Shown here: positions 56,389 to 64,000 of the stretch, one piece after another
How the letters are laid out: every line of letters begins with the position of its first letter
How positions within the stretch are numbered: the stretch's first letter is position 1
The notes under the pieces: model-generated
The model's database searches: none
Seen by the model: only the letters and a program-made list of their open reading frames with translations
Told to the model about the DNA's origin: nothing
Translations under genes and position numbers: made by a program
Assembly: GCA_016098155.1 (NCBI GenBank)
Contig: JAAAJB010000025.1
Span: 54,207-118,206, forward strand
Direction of reading: 5' to 3'
Length of the DNA stretch: 64,000 nucleotides
Source of the DNA: Actinomortierella ambigua
Taxonomy: Eukaryota > Mortierellomycota > Mortierellomycetes > Mortierellales > Mortierellaceae

Positions 56389-56615
56389 TAGGATGCCCTG
56401 GGCTTTGCACTGCTGGATGTGGAACGGATCGAGCTTGCCAGAGACGGAGAAGACCTCGAGGGCCTCGATGAGTGTCACTGAAAGACCGGCCTCGGCTTGC
56501 CATTCCATATGAATGGCAGTGGAAGAACCAGACGCTCGGGTTGTCGGCTTGGAAGCGGATGGTGAGGGATGCCATGGCCGGCACCATGACGGTGTAGCGA
56601 AGGAGGGGCTGGTGA
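56389..56615 (-). pseudogene. Multicopper oxidase (laccase/ferroxidase) C-terminal fragment, frameshifted
   Basis: Multicopper oxidases bind four coppers; the last cupredoxin domain ends with the HCHxxWH motif. On the minus strand one frame reads LLRYTVMVPAMASLTIRF then QADNPSVWFFHCH; directly after the HCH the match continues in another frame as HMEWQAEAGLSVTLIEAL and ends QQCKAQGI. So there is a frameshift inside the copper-binding motif (about 56515-56520). The final His of the motif is Gln (MEWQ). Only about 75 residues of a protein usually 500-650 long remain; the frame upstream of 56615 is not recognisable. It is a dead fragment lying antisense next to a CRN fragment. Confidence 0.72.
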
Positions 56616-56819
56616 GATTCTGGTAGGGGAAGGGGATGTTGAGGCTATGAACATACACATAGTCGACGTTACGATTGAATTCAAGCGTCGTATGCATAAG
56701 AGTGACGCCGAACATCTTCAGGATTTGCTTTAACAGTGTCCCGAGATGTGATCCCTGCATCTCCAATATGCCAGAGTCCAGCTCGAAACCCTCCTCGCGA
56801 TTGGGGGAGCACATACCCA

Positions 56820-57559
56820 CACATGCTCCTGTCTTCGCTTTCAATGACGAGAAACTGTTTGACGCGGTCCCGGTCTCGATAGAAGAGAACGACACAAACA
56901 GCGTGCTATACGAGGTAGATGGTGTTTTGGGCACGAGGGTCAGAATTGTCGGGTTTGATGAGCACAGGCTTGGCATCGACTATGACAGAATGTCGCTTGG
57001 GGAGTTCCTGGAGGCGCACGTCAAGAATGGCTCACACTCGTCTAGAGATGGAACACAGGTTCCTGCTTTCTATTTTCCTGCCGAGAACCTCTCGGGACCG
57101 GACATTGTCTTTGTTCTCCAGCTTGAAAGTGGTGGTTTTTGCCCTGTATTTGTTCAGATGAAGCTGCGCACTTCCTTGAGTGATGATGAAGTCAAGGGGG
57201 CTTTCACAACTGACATGGCTAATGCTGTCCAAAGGCACCTCGAAGACGCCAAGCTTGAGACTTTCTGCACGGTTTCGAACGAACTGTTCCTTAGCGTTGT
57301 TGCTCCCTATCCAGCCCTCCTGCCAGCGAGCGTCGAAAATCTGTTTTCCAGGCGTGTAACAAAGAGTCAGAGCAAGAGCGCGAAACCAGAACGGGGTCTT
57401 CATTGTGTGGTACTGAAGGTCGACGCCGACAACATACACGATGTGTTCCTGAAGAGGCATGTGGAGTTACTGGATCGCCTCAAGAATGTCAAGAGAGATC
57501 TGGAAAACGTCAGGTCTGACGCAGTGGGCGAGCTTGTAAGAAAGAAACCACGACTCTGA
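56820..57559 (+). pseudogene. 5'-truncated Crinkler (CRN) gene: nuclease-domain C-terminus only
   Basis: The frame from about 56820 to TGA 57557-57559 is about 245 codons and similar along its length to the last third of the intact CRN gene at 60172-63443: SLGEFLEAHVKN, VPAFYFPAENLSGPDIVFV, FCPVFVQMKLRTSLS and VLKVDADNIHDVFLKRHV correspond to MADFLDAHINRN, VPPFFYPEEHVSGPDVVFV, CPVFIQVKLCLKLS and ALTIDDNNIDDLFSDKQV. The putative PD-(D/E)XK-type residues (Asp in GPDIVF, Gln-x-Lys in VQMKL) are kept. The ubiquitin-like header and P-loop NTPase are missing; upstream lies the antisense oxidase fragment. The frame itself is unbroken and begins with usable in-frame ATGs (56675), so expression of a bare nuclease domain cannot be excluded. 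Confidence 0.78.
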
Positions 57560-57885
57560 TCCCGGGTGCACCCTTGCTGCTTCGCATCACCCTGGTCCAT
57601 TCTCTTTTTTTTCCGGTGGCATCTCTCCAGTCCAGTTTTTTCTGTGCTACCAGCCACACGCTCTGTGTGTGTGCTGCCAATCAAGCCCTCTGTGGCATTT
57701 CTTAGCAACTTGTCTCTTCAACACATCTGATTTTCATCATGTTCCTGTGCTCTCTTTGGATCGATTGAAGGCAGTCGATGAACATCGACAAGACATCCAA
57801 ATCTTTGTGAAGCCATCCTAGTCGATAACCATACCTTCCGTGAAGGCATGCACTCCCTCTCGAAAAATGTTGGCATGGTGGGGCA
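57560..57885. other. Spacer between CRN fragment and GCR1-like fragment
   Basis: 326 bp. A T run at 57607-57613 could be part of a terminator for the upstream fragment. No coding sequence recognised. Confidence 0.4.
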
Positions 57886-58620
57886 GTGAATCGGGTTGAT
57901 CGTGAGGTTGAAGATATAGATTGCAAGATTGAAGTTATAGAAGGTAAAGTCTCCCAGATACCTCCACAGGGTTTTATTGCGCAACAACCTTTCATCAACC
58001 CTGTCAACCATCATCCTATTACCATCCAAGAGCATGTACTGTTGCTTCACAGTGCCACCTTGCAGACCACTTTGCAACAACTTGTGGCACAGCAGCGACA
58101 GCAGCAACCACAAGAACCATCCAGGCAGAGTCGAAGGCGCAACACACAGCAACAAGAAGTGCTGCAAGATCAGGAGCCGCACACGCTTCCACCATCAGCA
58201 TCATCGTCTTTTCAACATGACCAACACGATCTTAGATTCAAAGGGTATGATCTGCTGCCAGACAACGAGCACCTGACCATCCGTCGCGCCTGGGACAAGT
58301 TCCATGGTGTTGTTGCCGTAGCCAAACAGCAAGACTGCAACTGGCCGTACACAAGTGGACGCAAAAAGAGACTTCAGCGTCGGCAGCAGTTCATCAAACT
58401 GGTGTCGGCAGAAACGAAGGCAGGCTTTTCTCCGTCGGCTCCAGACTTTTACCCTTTTCTGGAACACATGCAAGCACATTTCAAAGGCCAGAGCATCAAT
58501 AGGATCCCCAGTCAGCTTCGCAAAAAGGAAGAGGGACAACAGCAGCAGCAGAATGAGGATGAGGGAACCGGGGCGACAGTGAAGGGGAAGGAGAACGGAT
58601 TTAAAATTTATCCATGTTGA
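57886..58620 (+). pseudogene. Fragment with a GCR1_C-like DNA-binding region, no start codon
   Basis: The frame is open from after a TGA at 57841 to TGA 58618-58620, about 245 codons, but has no ATG in the N-terminal 180 codons, so it is 5'-truncated or lacks an upstream exon. It begins with a short heptad helix (VDREVEDIDCKIEVIEGK), then a Gln/Arg/His-rich linker, then LTIRRAWDKFHGVVAVAK, WPYTSGRKKRLQRRQQFIKL and FLEHMQAHFKGQSI. The Trp, basic RKKRLQRRQ and following helix resemble the GCR1_C DNA-binding domain (Pfam 'transcriptional activator of glycolytic enzymes'), which in fungi occurs in transcription factors and at the end of Crypton tyrosine-recombinase elements. No recombinase is seen. 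Either origin is possible. Confidence 0.5.
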
Positions 58621-58877
58621 CAAAAACACGAGGGGTCACACCGTCAGATGGATAGTCTAGTATGCATATACATGTATAGTACACAGCGTGTGCTCGTTTC
58701 CTACCCAATCACCACTATATCATCACTGCTCATAAGTATATCGATCATGTGCCTCAGACTCCTCGCTTTTGGCATACAACTTACTTCCTCTCTGTTTCCT
58801 CCCCATCCCTCCATCCAGCCCAGCTCCATAGTGGGTTCTAATAACCCGCTTGTCAGCTCCATAGGCCTTTCCTTTGC

Positions 58878-59321
58878 ATGCTACTGTATCGGTATTCGAT
58901 TGACAAGCTTCGAGGATACAATGCCGAGGCTGAGAAGGGGCGACCTTGGACAACAGCTTGGGAACGGAAATGGTGTAGCTTCGTCAGCAGAAAGGTTTAC
59001 GTCGGCAAAGCAGATCGTGTTCAGTGGACCAAAGAAGAATGGAGGTTCTTTGTGGAGACTTGTCAAAGTCGGTCCTTGGTGACAGGGCAACCTCTTGGGA
59101 GCAACGATGCGCACACCGACCGCATATTCAACGGCGACAATTACACAATTCGGAACTGTATTCTCGTTGAGATGGGGCTCAATTTCGCAAAGCGAGACAT
59201 GTTGAAGTTCCAGAACTCCAACACATTCCATGGCCAATGCAAACTTGCTCATGGGGTTGGCATCCTCAGAGCGGCCGTCAAGGATGTCCTTGACAAGTCC
59301 CGCTCGCATAGAGCAAGGTAA
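58878..59321 (+). CDS. HNH-endonuclease-like ORF, 147 aa
   Basis: ATG 58878 to the stop at 59321. The core FFVETCQSRSLVTGQPLG, then AHTDRIFNGDNYTIRNCILV and EMGLNFAKRDM, has the layout of an HNH fold: a Cys and TG before the first strand, DR-x(n)-Y-x3-NC in the centre and a closing N-x-AK helix, as in HNH proteins with the pattern C..TG..DRIDN..GYT..NC..V...N..K. The catalytic His would be in AHTDR. A second zinc Cys pair is not evident, so it may be a zinc-less variant or decayed. A Trp-rich N-terminal part (RPWTTAWERKWCSFVSRK) precedes it. I cannot tell whether it is an independent gene, a CRN-type nuclease tail or part of a mobile element. Confidence 0.5.
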   Translation: MLLYRYSIDKLRGYNAEAEKGRPWTTAWERKWCSFVSRKVYVGKADRVQWTKEEWRFFVETCQSRSLVTGQPLGSNDAHTDRIFNGDNYTIRNCILVEMGLNFAKRDMLKFQNSNTFHGQCKLAHGVGILRAAVKDVLDKSRSHRAR

Positions 59322-59611
59322 GAAAGAAAAACTTTTGATGCACTATGACATTATGGTACAATCATGAAGATGTTCTAACAGTTCTGCGATCAATTAGTTA
59401 GATCGCACGTTTAGATGTTATAAAGAGAAATAGGTGTCCTTGGAAACACCGGATTCCCACCAAGTATCGTTATTGAGCATTTGCTTTGAGCACACTGATT
59501 TAAATAAACTTGGCCAAGCAATAATTGCAACAGTTAAAGAACCGTCAGTAATGGCATGCCTAGAGCGTGGTGGCATGATATCGAGAATACGGAAGCCATT
59601 TAATGGTCATT
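59322..59611. other. Short spacer before the first Fanzor-like relic
   Basis: 290 bp, AT-richer than its surroundings. No recognisable feature; it may be older relic sequence. Confidence 0.35.
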
Positions 59612-60027
59612 TCAGAATTTTTTTGTTGTTTGTAGAGCTTGTGCGATGACTAAGCAAGGGGGTTGTGTGTATTGGCACGCGCCCTGTGGTTGTTGGGATG
59701 AATGAATTTTACACCTCAAAGAGGTGCCCCATTTGCCATGACTTTGTGTGCGAGACGGAAAGCATTCGCCGGCACTATTGCTCGAAGTGCAGGAGGTACC
59801 GACATTGCGGTAGTATTTTGAAGTCGACAGTAGAGCAGCAAGAGCGACCGCTCTATTTGCAGCCAATGAACGAGGACGGCAGCTATATCCGAATGGAGAA
59901 TGATGGCAAGAACAAGGACCAGCAGGCCACAAGTACATCCTCTTCACCCAACCAAGCAGCAAGCACACGGAGGACGATCATAGCAGGCGACCTTGTAAGA
60001 CTAGCTAGAGCCCATCTCGCACGCTGC
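59612..60027 (+). mobile_element. Fanzor (TnpB-like) C-terminal relic, copy 1
   Basis: Fanzors are eukaryotic RNA-guided nucleases related to transposon TnpB. The readable frame (59665-60060) holds a zinc ribbon: NEFYTSKRCPICHDFV, then RRHYCSKC, i.e. two CxxC pairs, after which the family expects the RuvC-III 'RDVxAGxNI' motif and a QERPLYLQP tail. Here the tail is present (EQQERPLYLQPMNEDGSY), but the RDV..N segment is deleted: sequence jumps from YRH to CGSILKST. So it cannot be catalytically active. The upstream body of the protein (RuvC-I and II) is absent. It shares boundaries with copy 2 (starts TTCAGAA/TCAGAAA, right end TAGAGCCCATCTCGC) and ends about 145 bp before the CRN start codon. 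Confidence 0.65.
60006..60027 (+). repeat. Right-end motif shared by the two Fanzor-like relics
   Basis: TAGAGCCCATCTCGC followed by A, then CGCTGC. The same 22 bases with G instead of A occur at 63978-63999. The sequence just left of it differs much more between the copies, so the motif is more conserved than its surroundings. Confidence 0.75.
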
Positions 60028-60171
60028 TATTGCGATCTGAGATTTTCGGTGACACAATAGTTCGGCCGATGCGCGGGCTACCCTTTCCCATTCCCACGCC
60101 CTTTTGCCACTTCCTCCTCTCCACGACAATTATCATTTCTCCTTGCCCTTCTCAACTCCCTACTTCGCAAC

Positions 60172-63100
60172 ATGACCACTCCCACCACTCTCCTCACCCT
60201 GTTCTGTCTTGTTGATGGGGAGACCAACTCCTTCCCTGTTGACATCGAGCCAAGCAAGACAGTTGCTCACCTCAAGGAGTTCATCAAGGCCAAGATTCCT
60301 GACACGTTGAACGGGGTTGATGCCAAGGACCTCACCCTCTGGCGCGTCTCCATTCCTGTTCTCCCGAAGAAAGACCGCAAAGAAATCAGGCTTGCTGATG
60401 TTCCATCTACAGAGAAAGTGGAGCTCAACGACGAGTTCGACTACATTGCAGGCATGTTTCCTGAGGCACCTCCGATCCCCATCGCAGCTCCGAAGAAATC
60501 AATCGTTAAGTCACTACTGAAGAAATCAAGCCCCATCGAGGCACCTCAGGAGAAATCAAGCCCCATCGAGGCACCTCAGAAGAGAGCAATCCACATCATC
60601 GTCCAGCGCCCTCCTCCTCTAGGTAATGCACGCACGTTTGCTGATTAGTCGTCCGGACGCGCTTTCATTCGTGCCTTTCCGATGCGCTCTCCAACATGAG
60701 CATGAATTTATTCTTCTCTTACTCTCCTACCCCACATTTAGTCCATGTTCCAGTGCCTTCTAGCTCATCGACACCAGTCGCTGTCTACCAACCGGGTCCT
60801 GCATCGCTGGCTAGTACTAGAAACGATCTTGACGGGATAGCGAACGTGTTTTTTAACCCAAAATCGCAATTTATCACGTACCTGCATGAGTTTGTACAAG
60901 GCTCTCATAATTTGCCTGTTACTGGTGGCAACATCTCAGGTCTTCCCCGTGTTGGCAAGCGTGGTCTTGGCAGACCTCGAACAGCCCCATCGCTAATGTT
61001 TTTCGACCTGCCTTCTCCAGTTCAACCTGGCACGGCACACAGCCAAGCTGAAAAGATACTATCGGAGTTTCCAAGCATACGCCACTTGCCTCTCTTTGGC
61101 GTCAGCGGTAATGCACATTTTTTCCACTCCATGTGATGAGCTATATTATAATTGACGAGCTTTCTGAATCACTAATCTCTTTCAGCTCTTTTTTTTCATA
61201 TCCATTGCTAGGCTGTGGAAAAACACGTACAACTGTGGATCTCCTGTCGAGACGTTGGGGACTTTACTTCAACGCGGGTGCAGAGGATTACGGGTCGAGC
61301 GATATGTACAATTTAGCCTATGCTCTCTCGGCACACAACGATGTTTACATCACCACAGACATCAAACAAAACACAAACAGGATCCGAAGCCTTACATACG
61401 GTCTCCTCTTTGCACGGCTGAGGATACTAGAGTACTGTCTGAGCCTCACTAAGAACGGGGACACTTTTACCTGTCAAAGATGGATGCTCCTTCAAATCGC
61501 CACGCCAGTCTTCAGAGATGTCTTTCAAGAGCTATTCCACTTAGTCAGCGAGTACCTGCACAGTCGTCTCTTAACAAGTAGCACTATGAACAGTATCATG
61601 CTAACCATCGTGCAGGAGCTGTTCAACAAGGTTCAAGTGCTTCTTCACGGCCGTTCATCGTCCTCTGCCGTCCACTCTAAGTTTCTTGTTATTCTCGACG
61701 AGTCGCAGTTCCTGGGCAGACTTTTCCCAGAATTATTTTACGACAGCGACATGGTAACCGTTCGGCCTGTGCTGGCTCCTGTTCTCTTTGCCTTCCGACA
61801 TGTCGCTTCTGACACTTCTTATGACAGCATCTGTGTCTTGCCTTGCGGCACTGGCTTGAGCTCGTACGAGCTGACCTGGTCTGGGGGTTCCACAGCCGGT
61901 TCCAAGCTTTCTGCGGATGAATTTAAAGCAAGCAAGTTCTCCGAGATGGTGGTCGATTTTGCTGGCTGGACCGACGTGGGCTCGATCTCGCGTTACCTGG
62001 GCCGTATCCGGCAGGAGCTGAATGATGCAGGCAGGCAACGACTAGACGAGCTAATCCCTGAGGAAGCCATCAAAGAACTTTTTCACCACTTGCGCGGAAG
62101 ATATAGGCCTCTAATTTCGGCGGTATTTTGCGTTGTCTGGCTGTTGTTGTTAGGACGACCAAAACGGAGTCAGGATCTTCCTTTTGTGGTTGTTCGTTGG
62201 AGTCTAACCTGTGTTCCATTTTTTTCATTGCTGAAAAACAAAAACAAAATAGATCGAGGACATCATTGTGACGGACGACCCCAAGGCCTGGGAGGAGCTT
62301 ATCCAGGAGCGCGTGGATCGATTGACGACAGCATCTATCCCCACCACTGATGGCGAGAAGAGACGTCTCGAGGGCAACCTTTGTGGTGAGCTGCGTCGCA
62401 TGTTTGAACATGTCCGCCATGATACAAATACTGTGGCCTATGCCGAGTTCCGCAACGTGGAAGCCACTCTGAATATCGCTGTGGCCACCTTTATCACGCA
62501 GGGCGGGATCATGGCGTTCAAGGGTCAGTTGCCCAAGTTGGTGGAGATTGCCTTTGGCCGCATCAAACTCTTCAACAGCGACTTCTACACCACAGTCGAC
62601 GAGCCCATTGCACTCCAGGCAGCAGACAACTACTTTCAGAGCCGCGACCCGGGATATTCTCAGTTCCGACATGACCAACTCGCGCGCACCCCTACTGAGC
62701 AAACACGTGGCAAGGAATGGGAGTTTACCATCCCATTCGAGATGATTCACGTATTCCACGAAAAGATAGTTTCGACGCGACTATTCCACGATGCAAAGCT
62801 TCCTCACAACATGTTTGAACACAAGGCAGCTGTCGTTGGATGGACTGGTCGCATGCGAACAATTGGCAGCCAGGAGATGACCATGGCTGATTTCCTGGAT
62901 GCGCATATCAACAGAAACTCGGAACAGGATGGTCAGCCTGTGCCGCCGTTTTTCTACCCTGAGGAGCATGTGTCAGGCCCGGATGTTGTCTTTGTTGTCC
63001 GGTTCAGCGGCAAGGCACAAGATAGCCCTCTGGGCAGTTGTTCTACCTCTCCGAGCTCTGTATCTCCGGACATTGTTTGTCCCGTTTTTATTCAGGTTAA

Positions 63101-63443
63101 GCTTTGCTTGAAGCTCTCCCGAAAGGAGGCAGTCGAAGCTCACGACACGGTGCAGCCAAAAAAGGTCAAGGGCCATCTTGTCGAGATCAGCAATTTCTGT
63201 CGACCTCACGGACACTATATTAGTCTTATCATTAGCTACCCCGCTGGGATCGCGAATTTTTTCGTTGACAAGGCCTTAGAAAAGCACGAGGATGGGGTCA
63301 CAGAGATTGCGCTGACGATTGACGACAACAACATTGACGACCTCTTCTCGGACAAACAGGTCCCCGCACTCCAGCTTATGAAACGGCTAGGTGCAGCAAT
63401 GACACGAACCGCAGGAGAACTCAAGCGCCGTAGAGCAGAATGA
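60172..63443 (+). CDS. Crinkler (CRN) effector-type protein, four exons, 972 aa, intact
   Basis: CRN proteins pair a ubiquitin-like header with a P-loop NTPase and a variable, often nuclease, tail; they are secreted or nuclear effectors in oomycetes and some fungi. Exons: 60172-60622, 60742-61107, 61212-62122 and 62253-63443; GT/AG and in phase, total 972 aa. Header (1-105): LTLFCLVDGE, TVAHLKEFIKAKIP and LTLWRVSIP. A Lys/Ser/Pro linker with a 10-residue duplication follows. NTPase: Walker A GVSGCGKTRT (about 269-278), split by the phase-1 intron between SG and CGKT; Walker B FLVILDESQF (about 428-437). Tail: VSGPDVVFV (Asp about 820) and VFIQVKL (Gln857-x-Lys859), a PD-(D/E)XK-like active site. 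No classical signal peptide is visible. Flanked on both sides by Fanzor-like relics. Family and architecture are firm; whether it acts on hosts, rivals or the fungus itself is unknown. Confidence 0.88.
60520..60579 (+). repeat. Two tandem 30-bp units in CRN exon 1
   Basis: Units 60520-60549 and 60550-60579 differ by one base and encode KKSSPIEAPQ and EKSSPIEAPQ in the linker after the header. In-frame duplication lengthens the linker by ten residues. Confidence 0.9.
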
Positions 63444-63497
63444 ATGGATACTAGGTATAAAGTTGGTTTATGCGGAATGAGCCTCTCTCTTTTATTG

Positions 63498-64000
63498 TCA
63501 GAAATTTTTGTTGTTCGCAGAGCTTGTGCGATGGGGGGTTTGTGTATCGGCACGCGCCCTATGGTTGTTGGGTGAATGAATTTTACACCTCAAAGAGGTG
63601 CCCTATTTGCCATGACTTTGTGCGCGAGACGGAAAGCCTTCGCCGGCACCATTGCTCGAAGTGCGGGAATTACTGACATCGCGATGTCTTTGCTGGCCAA
63701 AATATTTGCAATATTTTGAACTCCACAGTGGATCAGCAAGAGCGACCGCTCTATTTGCAGCCGATGAACGAGGACGGCAGCTATGTCCGAATGGAGAATG
63801 ATGGCAGAACAAGGACCAGCAGGCCACAAGTACATCCTCTTCGCCCAACCAAACAGTACCTACAAGTGGCAAGCGACACATGGAGGACCATGATGAGGGG
63901 CGAACGCTAAAAAGCAGGCGCGATAGCCTTTATTTCTCCACTTTACGTACAGCTTCAACGCGAGTTCCTTTTTGGGATAGAGCCCATCTCGCGCGCTGCG
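63498..64000 (+). mobile_element. Fanzor (TnpB-like) C-terminal relic, copy 2 (runs to window edge)
   Basis: Same element end as copy 1. It reads NEFYTSKRCPICHDFV then RRHHCSKCGNY, followed by a TGA stop, and then in the same frame HRDVFAGQNICNIL and QQERPLYLQPMNEDGSY. This copy keeps the RDV-x-AG-x-N motif that copy 1 has lost and is what identifies the family; but it carries the stop, and its upstream part is missing, so it is also dead. The lesions in the two copies are different. The right-end motif lies at 63978-63999, at the edge of the window. Confidence 0.68.
63978..63999 (+). repeat. Second copy of the right-end motif
   Basis: TAGAGCCCATCTCGC, then G, then CGCTGC. In the first copy this motif is followed about 145 bp later by a CRN start codon. 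Confidence 0.75.

Noticed and set aside
59665..60060. Reading the relic zinc ribbon as a retrotransposon zinc knuckle
   Set aside because: Retroviral knuckles are CCHC with short fixed spacing. Here there are two CxxC pairs followed, in copy 2, by RDV-x-AG-x-N, which fits the TnpB/Fanzor end.

Overview
The window is nuclear DNA from a filamentous fungus, most likely an early-diverging one (Mucoromycota, probably Mortierellomycotina). That placement is inference. The genes carry many short GT-AG introns and there is much homopolymer and microsatellite DNA. Gene content also fits: Integrator subunits, a PPP1R21 homologue, a GT49 glycosyltransferase with a GDP-fucose-type transporter, and a Crinkler (CRN) gene with the fungal LFCLVDG header. 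There is no rRNA, tRNA, CRISPR array or bacterial operon that I can support.

Layout. 1-3690: 3' part of an Integrator subunit 3 (INTS3) gene, cut by the left edge. 4161-9256 (-): a five-exon C2H2 zinc-finger transcription factor. 9257-20882: about 11.6 kb with almost no convincing coding sequence, full of CT/GA, poly-A/T and poly-G tracts, with one orphan exon-like block at 12768-12967 (-). 20883-27900 (-): complete 11-exon MSH2 (972 aa), including a 10-N assembly gap in intron 7. 28079-32636 (+): INTS8, head-to-head with MSH2. 32793-34260 (-) and 34864-36998 (+): a divergent pair of an SLC35C-type GDP-fucose transporter and a GT49 glycosyltransferase. 37489-39683 (+): DUS1-type tRNA-dihydrouridine synthase. 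40069-40305 (+): small unknown gene. 40633-41199 (-): small membrane protein resembling DUF6463. 41675-44776 (-) and 45666-49274 (+): a divergent pair of coiled-coil genes, the second a clear PPP1R21 (KLRAQ/FERRY subunit) homologue. 50517-55193 (+): 1526-aa protein with two SANT/MYB repeats and a huge Gln/Pro/Ser tail.

From about 55.2 kb to the right edge the character changes. Compact housekeeping genes give way to an accessory region of fragments: a small TATA-driven gene, a frameshifted multicopper-oxidase tail, a 5'-truncated CRN nuclease tail, a GCR1_C-like fragment, an HNH-like ORF, and then one intact four-exon CRN gene (60172-63443, 972 aa; ubiquitin-like header, P-loop NTPase, PD-(D/E)XK-type nuclease). 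The CRN gene is flanked on both sides by diverged copies of the same relic, which looks like the C-terminal zinc-ribbon/RuvC-III end of a Fanzor (eukaryotic TnpB) nuclease. Both relic copies run into the same right-end motif; the first lies about 145 bp before the CRN start and the second sits exactly at the right edge. This suggests a repeating relic-plus-CRN unit and predicts another CRN gene just outside the window.

How the genes relate: INTS3 and INTS8 are subunits of the same RNA polymerase II-associated complex. The transporter and GT49 enzyme plausibly serve Golgi glycan synthesis together. The CRN cluster looks like an effector-diversifying locus where nuclease tails and mobile-element remnants recombine. 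All exon boundaries were read by eye from splice consensus and phase continuity; no alignment or transcript data were available.
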